Assembly (NCBI GenBank): GCA_019722365.1
Contig: JADFUC010001573.1
Coordinates: forward strand, 16,573-80,572
From: Lithospermum erythrorhizon
Lineage: Eukaryota > Streptophyta > Magnoliopsida > Boraginales > Boraginaceae
Direction of reading: 5' to 3'
DNA length: 64,000 bases
The position numbers and the translations under genes are program-made. Below, one piece after another: positions 48,026 through 60,885 of the stretch. A model generated the notes under the pieces. That model saw only the letters and a program-made list of their open reading frames with translations. It was not told the origin of the DNA and did no database searches. Each line of letters opens with the position of its first letter. The first letter of the stretch is position 1.

Positions 48026-51000
48026 ATGGCTATGCAAACTGGAATGGGACTTTCAAGGATCATCATCTTAGTTGGCACCGGTACTTTTCACTTTTCAATT
48101 TTATTATAAATATCATGGTTTTGGTTCAAATCAATGTTATATGTGTTAATTAAAGCTGCAAAGTTGGTTAATTTTGACAATTGCAAATCAAACTGGACAA
48201 TCGTTTTAGGATTTAGATAGTATTTGAGTTTTTTGCTTCAGAAGTTGATCATGTAGTGTGTGTGTGTGTGTGTTTTATTGATAGGGTATACTGGTACTCT
48301 TCTGTTGAAGAATGGTAAATTATCCGATGTGTTTGGCGAACTTCAGGTACCGTGCTTTCATCGTTGCGTGAATTTATATTTCTAGTTTAATTTTGCTATT
48401 TAAACTTTGATTAGTGTTTAATAGCTTAGTACAGTTTTGGTTAAGTTGTTTTTTCCTTATATATTGTGTTTGTTTACATTTTAGTAGCTCAATTACACCT
48501 GTGGATAGCGCTTTTTTTTGTTGATTTGGTGAGCTTTGATGCAGTGATTTTAACTACAATGGATATTACTCTTATGTATCCTATCTTACCTGCCTTAACT
48601 CGATAGAAAGAAAAAAATAATTCTCGTGTAGATGGTTACTTATAGACCGAAGGATAAGTAATTTGACACATTCACACCCAAAATCGTGAATGTTTATAAT
48701 TTATGGTATGTGAGCAGATGTTGCTTTTGCAAGTTCGAATTGATGGATAGCCTCTTTGAAAGAAATTTTGCTGTGTTTAAGCTCAGAAATTCTGTCTGAT
48801 AGTATTAATATTATGTTGTACGTTCTGTTATATGAAGTAATATGCTGGAGCCGAATCATGGAAATTGCATGCTTAACATCATATAGGTGTAGGTTCTACC
48901 CATAGAGGACTAGACTCCCATGTGGTAATTTAGTCACTTTGCCCCTGTAAGAGCAAGTAGCAGCGCATTTGCACTTGTAATGTCCCATCCCGAAAGCCTG
49001 GTCGGTACATTATTAGATTTGATAGACTGACGTCGCAGACTACGTATTTCTACCACGTTTTGTGGTCACTCACGTGCTAACTGAGAAAGTTTCCAGTGGG
49101 TCACCCATCTCACAATATTACTCGTCAAACAAGATTAACTTTTGTAATTTACAGTTGGCTTTTCTCGTTAAGATACATATTACTTGGGTGGGCGATTAGT
49201 ACTAATCAAATCATATCAAATATACTCATTATCACCCATTTTCAGTCGGTATCACATTTCTAATTTAAATACTCAACGCCCTCTCTCAAGTGACCCAAAC
49301 CATATCATCTTCGACGGTAGTAACATCCGTAAGCGAGATTCTAGAGGAAGTACTTTACGGTCTCTTTAAGTTGCCCCCGTCTTCTATTTAGTAATTCTGT
49401 AATCGTAAAGAATATAGTTCTCACTTGTTCCGTATAGCTTGCTCGACATACCATTTGTAAATGCTCAAGCCTAACTCCTCGTGTTAAGATAAAAGTTATT
49501 TAGATTTCCGACCAACTTCACAAATAACTGTGGTCTTTCAACACCTTTTATCCTCACTTACAAAGGTTCACTCATCTCGCACTACCTGCAAAGTATTGTT
49601 TAATCTTGAGCGCTTTATGACTCGACTTCCGAAAAGAAGATTATTTTGATGGTATGAGTAGTATCAATCAAATCATATCAAACATATCACATTAGCCATT
49701 TTGTGTTGGGGTGTCACATAATTAAAATTAAAATAAACATGTTAGCCGATTTTAAGGCATTATTGAATGCTAGTTTATATATCTAAGTTAGTAATCCAGA
49801 TTTTTCAGATTAACGAGCCAGAAGTGAAATATTTTTCCTTTTTATTTTTCAATTGTTGTATTGTGTGCCTGTGTTTGGTGGGAGTGTCTTATGAATGAAT
49901 ATCAGGTTTTGGACTGCTTAATTTACTCTGACATATAACTTGGCAGAATCTCATCAAAGGACTTCAGCAAAATAAGGGAGATGGTGATGCTGATAGTTCA
50001 GATGCCATGGCTGCGCAGGTTCGTCTTTAACTTGAAACTTTTTGTTTCTAAACTTGAGTATTAAATTTGTTGAGGCGTTGTTTATTATGTATGTACCATG
50101 TCATGCATTTTATAGAGTTTATACATTTTGTGTCGCAGGTTCGTCGATTGGCAATGGAGATTAGACAGTTGGCCTCAGCTAGACAGATTACTGTTCTGAA
50201 TGGAAGTTCTGGAGGTACTTTCTTACGATGTAGTCTTAGCTCTCTAGATCTATGTCATGCAAAAGTGAAACGAAAGGAATTACTGAAATGTGCATAAACT
50301 ATAATAGAATAACGCATCATGGGCTTTGACTTTCAATTCAATATGAAATATGCAGTTTTTCTAAGTTTAGACCTCTCTTTTGCTTTCCTTTGCACAGGTA
50401 ACTTAACAAACGTGGCTGTTCCTGTTGCAACTCTGGGGGCCTTGGGCTATGCGTACATGTGGTGGAAGGTAAATTGACATTTTCTTAGTGGTTCATATCA
50501 TCATCTACTAGTATTTGTTAATGTTGGTCTCTGTCCCTTGTTCTTCCTTCCTTTATAAATTGGCTGTTATATTTTTTCATTTCTTAAAAGTTCAAAATAG
50601 GCATGCTTTGCATGGGATAATCTTTAGATTTTGCATTTATGTTGCATCCAATGAACTGAGGCTGTCTTTTGTTCTTCTTAGGGTATCAAATTCTCCGATC
50701 TTATGTATGTAACAAAGGCTAGTATGGCAACTGCTGTTTCAAATTTGACAAAACATTTGGGGCATGTTTCAGATGCTCTTGCGGCAACCACTTGTCAATT
50801 CCTTTTCTTCCCTTATAGACTTATCTGGTGGATACTTCAATATGCATCTTCTGTTATTTGAATTGTTTACAAAACAAACATGTTTCGTCTCTGTCTTAAA
50901 ATGATCCTGTCATTCGAATTCTCTCTTATTGTTTATTTATGTGATGCTTTCAATTCACTAGCTTGTTTTTTAGCGTAGATATTTTGATGCCTTATTGACG

Positions 51001-53721
51001 TCAATGAGCTGTTCTTTATTTCGAGATATCTTAATATCTAATTTATGAATTTTGAGTAGTTGATTCCAACAGAAGTGCTTCATATTGGTCTATTCGTTCA
51101 GATGAAGTTAATGAACTTGATCGTTTCCGTTTTTATAATCATTTCCACATTATCCTGGTCACACTTTTTCCATCTCGTGCTTCAATTCATCGCTCCTTGG
51201 TTAGAAAACTCTGCTAAAAAATCAGTCCTAAACTTCTGGCTTCATAAATAGAACCGTATGCATTGGGGGATGCCTCTAAACACAGCAGTAATGGATCTGA
51301 AATGTTTTTTTCTTATATTTTGCTGAAAGTAGAGTTGACATCACTGTTTCTTTTTTTCCGTCATGGGTAGTAAATGAGAAAATCCCATCATCTTTTCACA
51401 TTGATATTATATTAGTCTATTGTTCTATACAGATGAACTTTTTTTCTTTTTATGACTTGGACTGCCCATCATATTATTAACTTTCTGGTCTCTTTAGGCA
51501 ACAAAGAGGCACTTGACACAGCGAATTGAAAATTTGGATGGGAAGATGGATGAGCAGATAGAGATCTCAAAATTAATTAGAAATGAGGTAGAATTATTGT
51601 AGTCAATTCTGGGAATCTGGTTAGCTTTACCAATGATGATGTTGTTTTAGTGCCACATAGAAGCCAGCCAAGAATGCTATGTGAGTTAACTATATAAAAT
51701 TCTGACGAAGTTTTTCTTGAAACTTGACAACTAGGTTACTAATGCACGGGGTGATGTCTCTCAAATTGGTTACGACTTGGATGAATTACGAAGGATGGCT
51801 TCTGGTCTGGTGAGTATAGCTTGGTGAAGTTACTTGAAATTTGAGTTCCTAACATCCAGAGTATGATTTTATTTTATTTTTTTTTCTAAAATGCTTTTGA
51901 TTTACTTCAACCTTTTTTTAAATTGTTAATACTGAAATAGCTGAGATGGACAATTTGATAGATAAAATATCTACTATGAGACTTTAGGGAACTTGAACTT
52001 TTGTCTTCTCGCATGTAGACACCAACTTCTCTCATTGTAACCTCATTACTTCCCAGTATCTAAACCTCTAGCTCAAACCGGCATGGTCTATAAATTTGCA
52101 TGATTTATTTGTTTTTCGACCCCATACCTGTGTGGGCTTGTTTTCCTGTTGGCGGATGATGACATAACGATTTCATAGAAGATTTTCTAGGCTTAAAATT
52201 TTGTTTTGACTTTTAGACAATAAATATGAATAACTTGATGTCGGTTTATGTAACTATGTCTCATGTATTACTCGTCATGTTTTAGTGCTTGTGCTATTAT
52301 ATTCAATAATATCTATTTGTTTTCAGGATGGCAAGCTTCTTTCACTTGAAGAGAAACAGGTTATAGTTTAGTTCCATAGTAATTATAAATAAAAGTTGCA
52401 TAAGTGGATAGTTATATTACATCAACAACTTAAATGAATGGAGACTTGATACTCTTTTGTGTGCTATTCTCGTAATAGGAACTTGCAAATGCTGGTGTGA
52501 TGTATCTTTGCGACATTGTTAATGGAAAGAGGGTGAAAATGCCTGAGAATCTCCAGGTATGTAAATATATGCTTGCCTCTAAGATATTCATCTCTGCGTC
52601 AGGTGGAGCAGAGTTTTACAGAAGTTGCACGACTCATTAAAACATAGGCTTAGTCTGCTGAAAAGAAAAGAAAGGGACATCTCATCTAGAATTCATACTA
52701 AACTAGGGGTTGAGAAAAAAGAGGAAGCTATGAGTTATATTACACGGCTCGTAATAGGAACTTCCACTCCTAAAACAGATGGACAGTTCATGAAAAAATC
52801 CATCGATATCATGTTTTTCTCATGCAGATGGGAAGATAACTAAGTAAAAAGGCATGCTAATACAACATTTAGATCATGTCTTTAATTCCTTGAATTAATA
52901 GTATTGGTCTCTTATTATTTTGCCATTATAAACCTTCAAATTTAATTTTCTGATAGTAGTTGGCTGTATTTCACAAATTCAGGAACAACTGAAATTCGTT
53001 AACACCTCAACACCAAGTCTCATGGTAGTTCCTTTAACTTCTCAGTATTTTGTTCATTATTATTATTCTAAAAAGATTTTCTAGTTTTGAATTTGATGTT
53101 GACTTTTAAAATTTTGAACTCTTGTAATTTTTGTGCATGTATAATATTTGGTGAAAAATATATCAAAATACTTATTGTCAACATACTTTTCTGTTAACAT
53201 GGTAATTTTGATTCAAATCAAAGTTATGTTTGTGTCAACTAAGACTGCAAAGTTGATCAATTTGGAGTTTGACCATTGAATATTATACTAGGCAATCTTT
53301 TAGGGATGGAGGTAGTATTATTATACTTTGGTCTTCATTTATTTTCATACAGGATGATTATTAACAGTGAACTATTTATCTCCGAAGTTCATTCTTTTGT
53401 ACCTATAAGCATCATCCATTGATTCCAATTTAATCATGCATGCTTTTTGCCTTCTGTGGAAATGTATTGTTATCCTTAGTTCAATTCATTCAAAGTTCTA
53501 TCAAGTAATGTAGTGCTTTCACTGAATATCAGATACATGAGAAATTGTCTTTGGAAACTTAAAAAGTTTGACAACCAAATACGAAATGTGCCCATAATAA
53601 AGTAAGAATTTATTCACTCAATGAAGTGTATATTTAATATATTGTCATGCGATTTTTCCAGGGTCTCAAGGATATTGCAGATGTTGGCAATAATATGTTG
53701 ATCACAAATGGCATGACCTAA
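48026..53721 (+). CDS. DUF1664-family protein, multi-exon, early stop
   Basis: Coding exons: 48026-48080, 48285-48346, 49947-50018, 50139-50214, 50398-50468, 50682-50783, 51498-51587, 51735-51809, 52327-52359, 52479-52556, 52983-53024, and 53662 to TAA at 53719-53721. All phases join cleanly, giving 271 residues. The protein starts MAMQTGMGLSRIIILVGTG, a hydrophobic N-terminal anchor. It has a second hydrophobic span (NVAVPVATLGALGYAYMWW, about residues 92-110) and then a long heptad-rich coiled-coil region (DALAATKRHLTQRIENLDGK, EVTNARGDVSQIGYDLDELR, SLEEKQELANAG). This is the layout of plant DUF1664 proteins, whose biochemical role is not established; a membrane-anchored, possibly organellar, location is inferred. 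Every intron is GT-AG except that after 50783 (GC-AG). Intron 2 holds a TRIM-like repeat and intron 1 a TG microsatellite. The reading frame after the stop continues in phase for 22 more codons, so the C-terminus seems cut. Confidence 0.85.
48252..48272 (+). repeat. TG microsatellite in intron 1 of gene 2
   Basis: About nine TG dinucleotides lie just upstream of the intron 1 acceptor (AG at 48283-48284). Length change here could shift the polypyrimidine/branch region of this 204-bp intron. Confidence 0.85.
48976..49718 (-). mobile_element. TRIM-like element with 5S rRNA-like LTRs (Cassandra-like)
   Basis: Two related direct repeats, 48976-49256 and 49456-49718, each start TGTAA and end TCACA. 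They enclose about 200 bp, the size and layout of a TRIM. Each repeat contains, on the minus strand, a degenerate 3' part of 5S rRNA: GTTAATCTTGTTTGACGAG then GATGGGTGACCCACTGG (49140-49090) in the first, and a more diverged version (about 49620-49563) in the second. 5S-bearing LTRs are the mark of the Cassandra TRIM group in plants. The 5S orientation relative to the TG start is opposite to what I expect, so the exact family is uncertain. It lies wholly within intron 2 of gene 2. Confidence 0.45.
50784..50785 (+). other. GC splice donor of intron 6 in gene 2
   Basis: The exon ends GATGCTCTTGCG and the next exon resumes GCAACAAAG in phase, giving the expected DALAATKRHL. The intron begins GCAACC instead of GT. 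No GT donor that keeps the frame lies nearby. GC-AG introns are a known minor class, but the flanking bases (GCG|GC) are a weak match to their usual AG|GCAAGT. A T-to-C sequencing error is the alternative. Confidence 0.6.
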
Positions 53722-53984
53722 GATTATGAAGATAAGCCCAGTCTGCCTCCAAGAAGCTTAACAAGGTAATGTCTTTGGACCACTTCACTTGTTTGTTAAC
53801 AGGGAATGAAGGTCTATAAATCTATCCTCATTAGTCCCCGCCTCCTCTTTCTCCTCTGCTTTTGACCTTGGAAGGAAACGAACTTTGACAAAACAGTGAA
53901 GTATTAATGTAGTTTTCAATTGTTTCCCTTGTGCAATCGATTACAAACTCTCTTTGTTGCAGAACTGCTTCTAACAAGTGCTGA
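53722..53984 (+). pseudogene. Untranslated C-terminal tail of gene 2 (after early stop)
   Basis: After the TAA at 53719 the same frame continues DYEDKPSLPPRSLTR to the donor at 53765. It resumes at 53963 (AG at 53961-53962) with TASNKC and TGA at 53982-53984. The split Arg codon joins exactly across the intron, and a short Ser-rich tail ending in KC is how I remember this family ending. A single C-to-T change (CAA to TAA) would explain the stop. The tail is 22 codons counting the stop position itself. Confidence 0.6.
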
Positions 53985-54750
53985 TGCAAACACGAGGTGA
54001 TTAGGTATGTTGACGTACTCCGATTCTAGCATTTTTCCAGTGACCTTATATATAGTGTATTATATAGTGTATGTTTATCTAAAATTGCTGTCAATTGTAT
54101 TCGTTAGAGATTTCTCTGGAGAAATGCTTCACAGTATACAATAGTTTGTAGATGGTTCACGTGGATCTTTCTGTCTGTTACGTAGAGGAAAATTGAAAAG
54201 ATCATGGTTTCCAGCGTCATCTAATGAGATGGATGAATGATTGATTAAATATATCAATAAATTGTTTTAAACATTATTGTTATTCTATAACGCCATTTCA
54301 TTTGCTCCCTGTAAGGTGTTTTGTGAACAATTATGCTTGATGGTTTGCTGCATTTTTAGTTGTTCCTGCTTCGGCAAATATGTTGCTTCTTTTGGGATAT
54401 ATATATTATATAGTCCGTTTGAAAGGTTGTACAAAGACAACTGACAAATATGCGTTTGAAGAGACTAACCAATATTTAGTGAATACTTAGTTCCAAGAGC
54501 TATTGTGGTTAAAATCTTGATGAAGCCAACATCATTATTTCAGACAATGGTGTTGGTGGGGATGGGAGCGGTTGGGCTCTACACAATGATTGAGCCTAAT
54601 CTTAAGTAATGGTTTGAAGGTTTCTAAATGGCTGCCAGGTCGAGGTTTGACAAGTCCAGCCTGACGTTCCATTCAATACTCTTCTGATGAAGTTCAAGCT
54701 TCTTCTCGCTTTGAAATGTTTGATTTGCAGTCATAATTCTCCCTCCACTT
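53985..54750 (+). other. 3' UTR of gene 2 with a UTR intron
   Basis: After TGA the exon appears to run to a GT donor at 54005 and resume after the AG at 54542-54543. This would be a 3' UTR intron of about 540 bp placed only about 20 bases from the normal stop. The last exon contains a 20-codon ATG frame (54547-54609), MVLVGMGAVGLYTMIEPNLK, of hydrophobic character. Whether it is translated cannot be told. Confidence 0.4.
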
Positions 54751-55240
54751 GAGAAGATTGTTTGGTTTGCTTTTTAGTGGACAATTAACAAATTTTGGGA
54801 GCCTCAACTAACGGATTTGTTTAGTTTGACTATCGAAAATCAAATGTGACAATTTTAAGTAATGTGTCGTGTAAGGTCTCAAAGTTCGTTAAATTTGATT
54901 ATCGTAAATAAATGAGATGATCTTTTAGGATAAAAGGAGTTCACGTTAAAGTTGTTAAATTTTCTTATTTTGAGGTTGAACCAAGCCTAGATTCAGTCAC
55001 TTTTTTCGAGCGGGACTGTTGACTTTTGCATGCCCATAATGTTAAAATTCAATGTCAAATACAAGTGGCTAAGGTAGTTAAAGCTCTTGTATTAGAGGTG
55101 CCAACAAATACAAACCCATCTCGAACCGACGAATCGAACCGAATAACAGAAATTTTTTAACCTAATTTAACTCTAACCTATTTAGGTTCAAGCGTAGTTG
55201 GTAGTAACTAAATTCACTTTGTGCATTAAATAACCGAATA
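54751..55240. other. Spacer between gene 2 and the gypsy element
   Basis: AT-rich, without a recognisable gene. A segment at 55.09-55.2 kb rich in CGAACC words resembles common plant repeat DNA. Confidence 0.3.
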
Positions 55241-57330
55241 CGTAACGATTCGCCTGTGTCGCCCCGCCGAGGTTATAGTCAATGCACAACCCATACAATT
55301 TAGTCACCGATCGATGGACACAACATAAAAAGCATTTCTATTTGACATTAATAATAATAAAAATATACTTTTTGTCCATCGTGTGAAATCTTAACAACAT
55401 ATACAATAAAACAACTAAATATAATACAAATTACCTTTTTAATTATACAACTCAAGATACACAAAAATCTAAAATACAACATGTGTGTGAAGTAATGCAT
55501 AAATCCGTAATTTCAATGAATAATAATACAATACCAAGTTTCAACAATATACAAATCGACAACAAAAGTGGAAATGACCTGGCGCAGAATTCTCCCATGC
55601 CACCACCGCCTCATCTACGATCTTCAATCCGCAGCCTATCAACGCAGCCTTCCTCAACAACCTTAGCGATCAACCTCTAGAACTCAGTACAAAACGCCTC
55701 CTCCCATAGAGAAGTGTGGAGTCGCCTATTAAGCCGAGTGAATACAAAATACCACCCCACTGATCCCCACATATGCTGGTTGGTCTCATACTTGTATAAT
55801 TCAACATACGGCTTATAAACTGTGCCACACACAATGAATAACAAATTCACAACTCACATAGAATCCTCTTTATACGAGCCATGTTACATTAACACTATAC
55901 ACATGAGATTATAATCATAAATAACAACGATATTCATTCAAGGGAAACAGCTTTCAAAGAATAATAAAGGCATCAACGAGGAATCCACTCTCTCCAAATA
56001 ATACACACACATACGAGGAATCCACCTCCACATAATCGCGAGGCCTCCCCACCTCCATCCTCCCGACCGAGGCTACAATTCCCTTTAATGTGCATATCAC
56101 ACCAAACCTCCCGAATGGGCAACTCCACAATATATCAATTTCACACTTAAACCTCCTTCCGGCCGGGTCACTGGCCCGGGGCAACACATAAAGTAATCAA
56201 ACACACGTAAAGACACCACACACAACACACAAACACCACACAAAATCTATAACATGAATCATATTCACAAATCTCATCCCATGATATAAATCATGTAATC
56301 ACTATCATCGCATGATATGTAGCATAATCTCAATTATCTCTACAATATAACCCAAAATCTTAATTATTTCATCATATGAATCATAAATCAAAAGTTTACA
56401 CATAGTATCAATCATAACAATACACATATCGGTCAATCCCAAGATATCACAATTTTACTTTCATCATCATGACATCTTGTCACCAATCACATTTCTTCTC
56501 TCAACATAGTCATTAATCTCTCGTAGATCGTGGTATCGCTCGTAACAATACATTTCTCCTCAACGCACTCTCAATATTACTTCTACCGCAACTGATACAC
56601 ACCCAATCATATCATAATCATACTCATCATACATGCCTCACCACATTTATATTACCCTCTCATATCCCATATTACACCAACACTCAATAACTTATATTTT
56701 ATCATGTTATTAATATTTCAAATCAACCATCAATAATACCACTCAAAAATCAATACCCATATCACCGATATTTATCCGCCTATACCTTCCAGGTTTTCTC
56801 ATCTTATCACCTCAAGTATCGACTATCGATTTCATTAATGTAAGTAAATTCTTATCAAAAACCGCACTCATCAAATTATTTATTACTCGATTATCTTGGC
56901 ATCCAGAGGAAAATACACCTAAGGTTTTCTTAAAGATACAACTAATGTGGTAAATACACTACCAATACCTATCATTCCCTAATACTCCTACATTATTATC
57001 CTTTTAAAAACACCACTTCCTCATAGTATAGTCATATTTCCACTTTAATGTCAAACTTGCATTATATATTAGTTTTCCTTACCTGTGTATGTATATAGCA
57101 TCACATTCTGCTAATTATCAATACATTATCAACATACACTTCATATACGTTTCATTTCATTATTTCATACCATCATGATTTCATCATCGTATAGTGGTCA
57201 ATACTTGTGTTTTTCCCCTCAGACCTTTCATTCTCTCATTTATACTGGGTCACTATGTCGCCATGTAACACTCCAGCTAAAGCTACCATTATCTCTCACC
57301 TCACTCATAGCATATATAAGCTCCTAGGCT
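55241..57330 (-). repeat. 3' LTR of the minus-strand gypsy element (G3)
   Basis: The left end CGTAACGATTCGCC (minus strand ...CGAATCGTTACG) marks the LTR 3' end. Blocks at 55.38-55.47, 55.69-55.76 and 55.80-56.4 kb match 60.9-61.9 kb in direct orientation and G2 in reverse. The right border is uncertain; about 57.3 kb is assumed from the length of G1 and G4. Confidence 0.5.
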
Positions 57331-60300
57331 CAATGGTTAACATCATATATTTCTGGGGCCTTACCATGATTTATCAACATCCGATTTCCCACATGATACT
57401 CCCAACAACATGCATATATATATCATCCATGCTACAATGTTAACTCGATCATTCACACCAAATGCTTGATAACCCTTTTATTGTAACTTATTACTAGCTC
57501 CAATAGCTAATAATATCCCCTTTTCGTGATAATCTCACTCCTAATGTCTTCAGCTTCTCTAGTCTAGCTGAAAATTTCAATCTACCATATTCCTTCTCTT
57601 GACATCACACTTCTATTCTCGAATCTTCTATACCGTACAAAGTATCAGCACGTGCTTCTACCAAAATTGTTAGACACAACGGTTACCGACTTCTACCTTC
57701 CTTTAGTCCTCCCTTCTTCTCTCCCTATATAGTACTTTATGAATCCTACTCCCTCGCTCACTTAGCTATATTATAGTATTCACCCAATGCCATTCCTTCA
57801 ATAATTTAACATATCAAACTTATTCTCTCGGCGTGTGTCATATATCAAGTTCCATTCTTCCCTCGAAGTTCTTCATCACTATTGTCACTTCTTTCTCCTT
57901 TCCTCCCATCTCATTTCAAAGAATATTAGAACCTCAACATCTTCTTCAATAGCTTCCGGATGTAGCGCATCCTAACACTGCTTGGAAGTTGGGGTATCAG
58001 TGAGCAACTTTCCCTCTCTCTTACTTCTAATTATCATCTTCGTTAACCTCAGTCTTTCACACTTCAACACGCCTTATATCCTCACAATAGTCACTACTCT
58101 TCCGATATGCCTTTATAATCAAATACTACAATACTCCCAAATATTTGTCCCTTGAATTCATGAATTCCACCGTTGTATTCTAATTCGACATCTGACTCGC
58201 TGTTTTGCAAACGACGCTTAACATCTTGACCACGCCCTCATGACCATTACAAAATTCACGCATCTTATAATTGCTCCAATATAAACCTTGGAAATTACAC
58301 TTCACATAACGATTCAACCCTTTACAGAAACTTGCACCTTACCGTAACAATTCAATTATTATCCTTATTAAGCATTTCTCTCTCCAAATCCATCATCCTA
58401 ATCATGAGTATAAATTTTTTTTCAAGATCCTAGAGTCAAAGGGTCAACGACTCTTCCCTTTCACATGATACCAATTATTCCCAAGTCACGATATACACCT
58501 TCAAAAACTACCAAGTCCCACAGAGGCCACCCATGACGAAAGCCCATTCTCATAACTATGCTCCCCGACCACTAGTGCAACACGTATATGCTACCACACT
58601 TGTTAATACTTCCATTTGCCCTGTGGATTTGTCAACCTTTCATCTACATTCGCAGTCCATAATTCGGCAAATCCTAGAACTAACATTAAAGCAATAGTCA
58701 CCATCATTAGTTACCCCCATATTATAATCTCTAAAACAAAAAATTCCATTTCTATGACCCGATATATTAAATCCATCATATTTTCCTTTTCTTATAAGTG
58801 AGATCCCAAGATTCATCGACATGCCAAGCATTAATTCCCACCAATTCTCTCTTTACCGTTAGTCCAACTTTTCTCTCGAAGCGAAATGACATTTCAAATC
58901 TTATAATTTACGCAGAGAATTCCATTTATAACTCCTCAACTCATCCTTGAGAAATTTATCCTCAACCTTTCAATCGAACACACCGCCATCACTTATTTTG
59001 CAAACCGCATGATATCCAAACATCACTTATCACCTTGAATGCTACCTCATTCCCTCGACTTAAGAAACCAAATCCGCACCTTTGGATTCATTTAACCCTT
59101 TTAACCTTTCTCAAACCATCTATCACGTCTTCTAACTACAATTTGGCTAGATTCACCTCATAACTCCTTACTCAACTCATTCAACCACAAATTTTAGTAC
59201 TTAAATCAACATCTTTCGTTATATATAATTGCTATTAATATACTCAACCTTTCGAAGAAACTTCATTATTCTTTTTTCTCATGTTCTTTTCTTGGCTACT
59301 GAACAACCAAATTGCACTCTTAATCAAATCTTTGATGCTCCAACTATTACCAAATTCATATCTAATTTCATACTTTCTCCTCAATTCACAAGCCAGTTGT
59401 GAACTCCACGTATCCTACACCAAATTTAAACATATACTCCACGTATCATACATCTCTTGCTTTTGGTTCTATTCCGTGCTTCCTCAAGCCATCATCATAG
59501 CTACTATACACAACTCTTATCATACATTAATAACCACCAACATTCTCATTCCAATCTCATCTCAATCATGTTCCTCGAAATTCCCAAAATTCCCATATTT
59601 ATCATCGCCTTAAATAATATATCACCATCCCGCTAAGATCCTTATTTCATAAAATTACCAACACTATGTATCCAGCTTCCTCAAAGTTTTATTAATGTAG
59701 CTAAACATCTTTTTCTTTCTCCTGCAGTCCCAAAATTTCGCTTTTTTTTTTTCACTTTATTCTCCAAGCCACCACAACTTAAGCAACTTAGAACTTCAAA
59801 ATGACAATGAAATTAAAATATTCCATCTTTTATCCCAATTGCTCAAGTACATTAAATCTAACTTATTTCCAATTAATGTAGTACTCTCAGATACTTAATT
59901 CCACCAATACCACTTTTTTTTCCAATATTTCGTATGTACCAACATATTCCTGAATACATCTAGATGATCGATAAATCACAAGACAATCGCCCACCGTAAA
60001 TAAATGTCAGCTTAGCGGCAAAAAATTCTTATTTCGCCTATCTCAATTCCTCGTATCCACCTGGGAATAGAATTTCAATATCAACTCTATTACGACACTC
60101 TCATCTTCTTTTGCCTCTCTCATTCCCCACACGGGACAAACAAGATTCATTAACTCACTTCATCTTCACGAAAGTGGCCCATCCTCGATACGCCAACTAA
60201 AATTAATCCTCTCTACCCTAACACTCGTCCAACTATCATAATTATCACCTCAACACTCTTCCTCCACCAATTATTTCAAAGCATCATTTAACTTCACGCA

Positions 60301-60885
60301 TCTAAGGATCAACAATCTTATACCACAATCACCAGATACTCCCTTAATACTTGTGATTTACATAAAACCTCAACCACAACAACCCAACTCGACATTATAG
60401 ATTTTCTTCCTGGCTATCTTTTATACCTCTTTCTCCCCAACAAAATTCTAAACTACCCATCCATCTTCTTAATGTCTTCAAGCTTCAAACCCTTTCCTCA
60501 GCTTTGAGTTCACATCCTCTATAACCACCGTAAGTTATCCAGAGTAAAAGATGTAATCTAATCAACTTCTCAATGGAACTCCACTATCTGTAGTAGTATC
60601 ATGAATGGCCAACACTAGGTTTTCATAATTCAACTTCAATTGTACCAAAGTTACTTTCAACCGCCTAATTCCCCCTATGTGTCAATTTACAACAACAAAT
60701 ACGATTCATCTTAACCTCCCCAAGTGGTACCACACTAGTCGATCTTAAAATCTTCCAAAGTGGCATCCTCAACAAATTGCCAACGGTCAACGAAAGAAAA
60801 GAAATTGACTCCACAAAGTTAAGACTCAATATCGACAACCACTAATCATCTTACACCTAGGCACGCAAATCAATACGTTACGTAA
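57331..60885 (-). mobile_element. Internal region of minus-strand Ty3/gypsy element
   Basis: The plus strand is strongly C over G here, as expected when a purine-rich coding strand lies on the minus strand. On the minus strand a reverse-transcriptase trace reads LVI then the FIDD-like active-site region and a following V-(Y/F)-SR stretch (about 59990-59940), with small indels inside it. A weak RNase H-like trace lies near 58.2-58.1 kb. No frame stays open for more than about 85 codons, so the element is dead or poorly sequenced. At about 3.5 kb the internal part is shorter than the usual 5 kb of an autonomous gypsy, so part is probably missing. Confidence 0.45.

Noticed and set aside
49091..49140. 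A true 5S rRNA gene
   Set aside because: Only the 3' part resembles 5S rRNA, it is degenerate, and it sits in paired LTR-like repeats; the evidence favours a 5S-derived mobile element.
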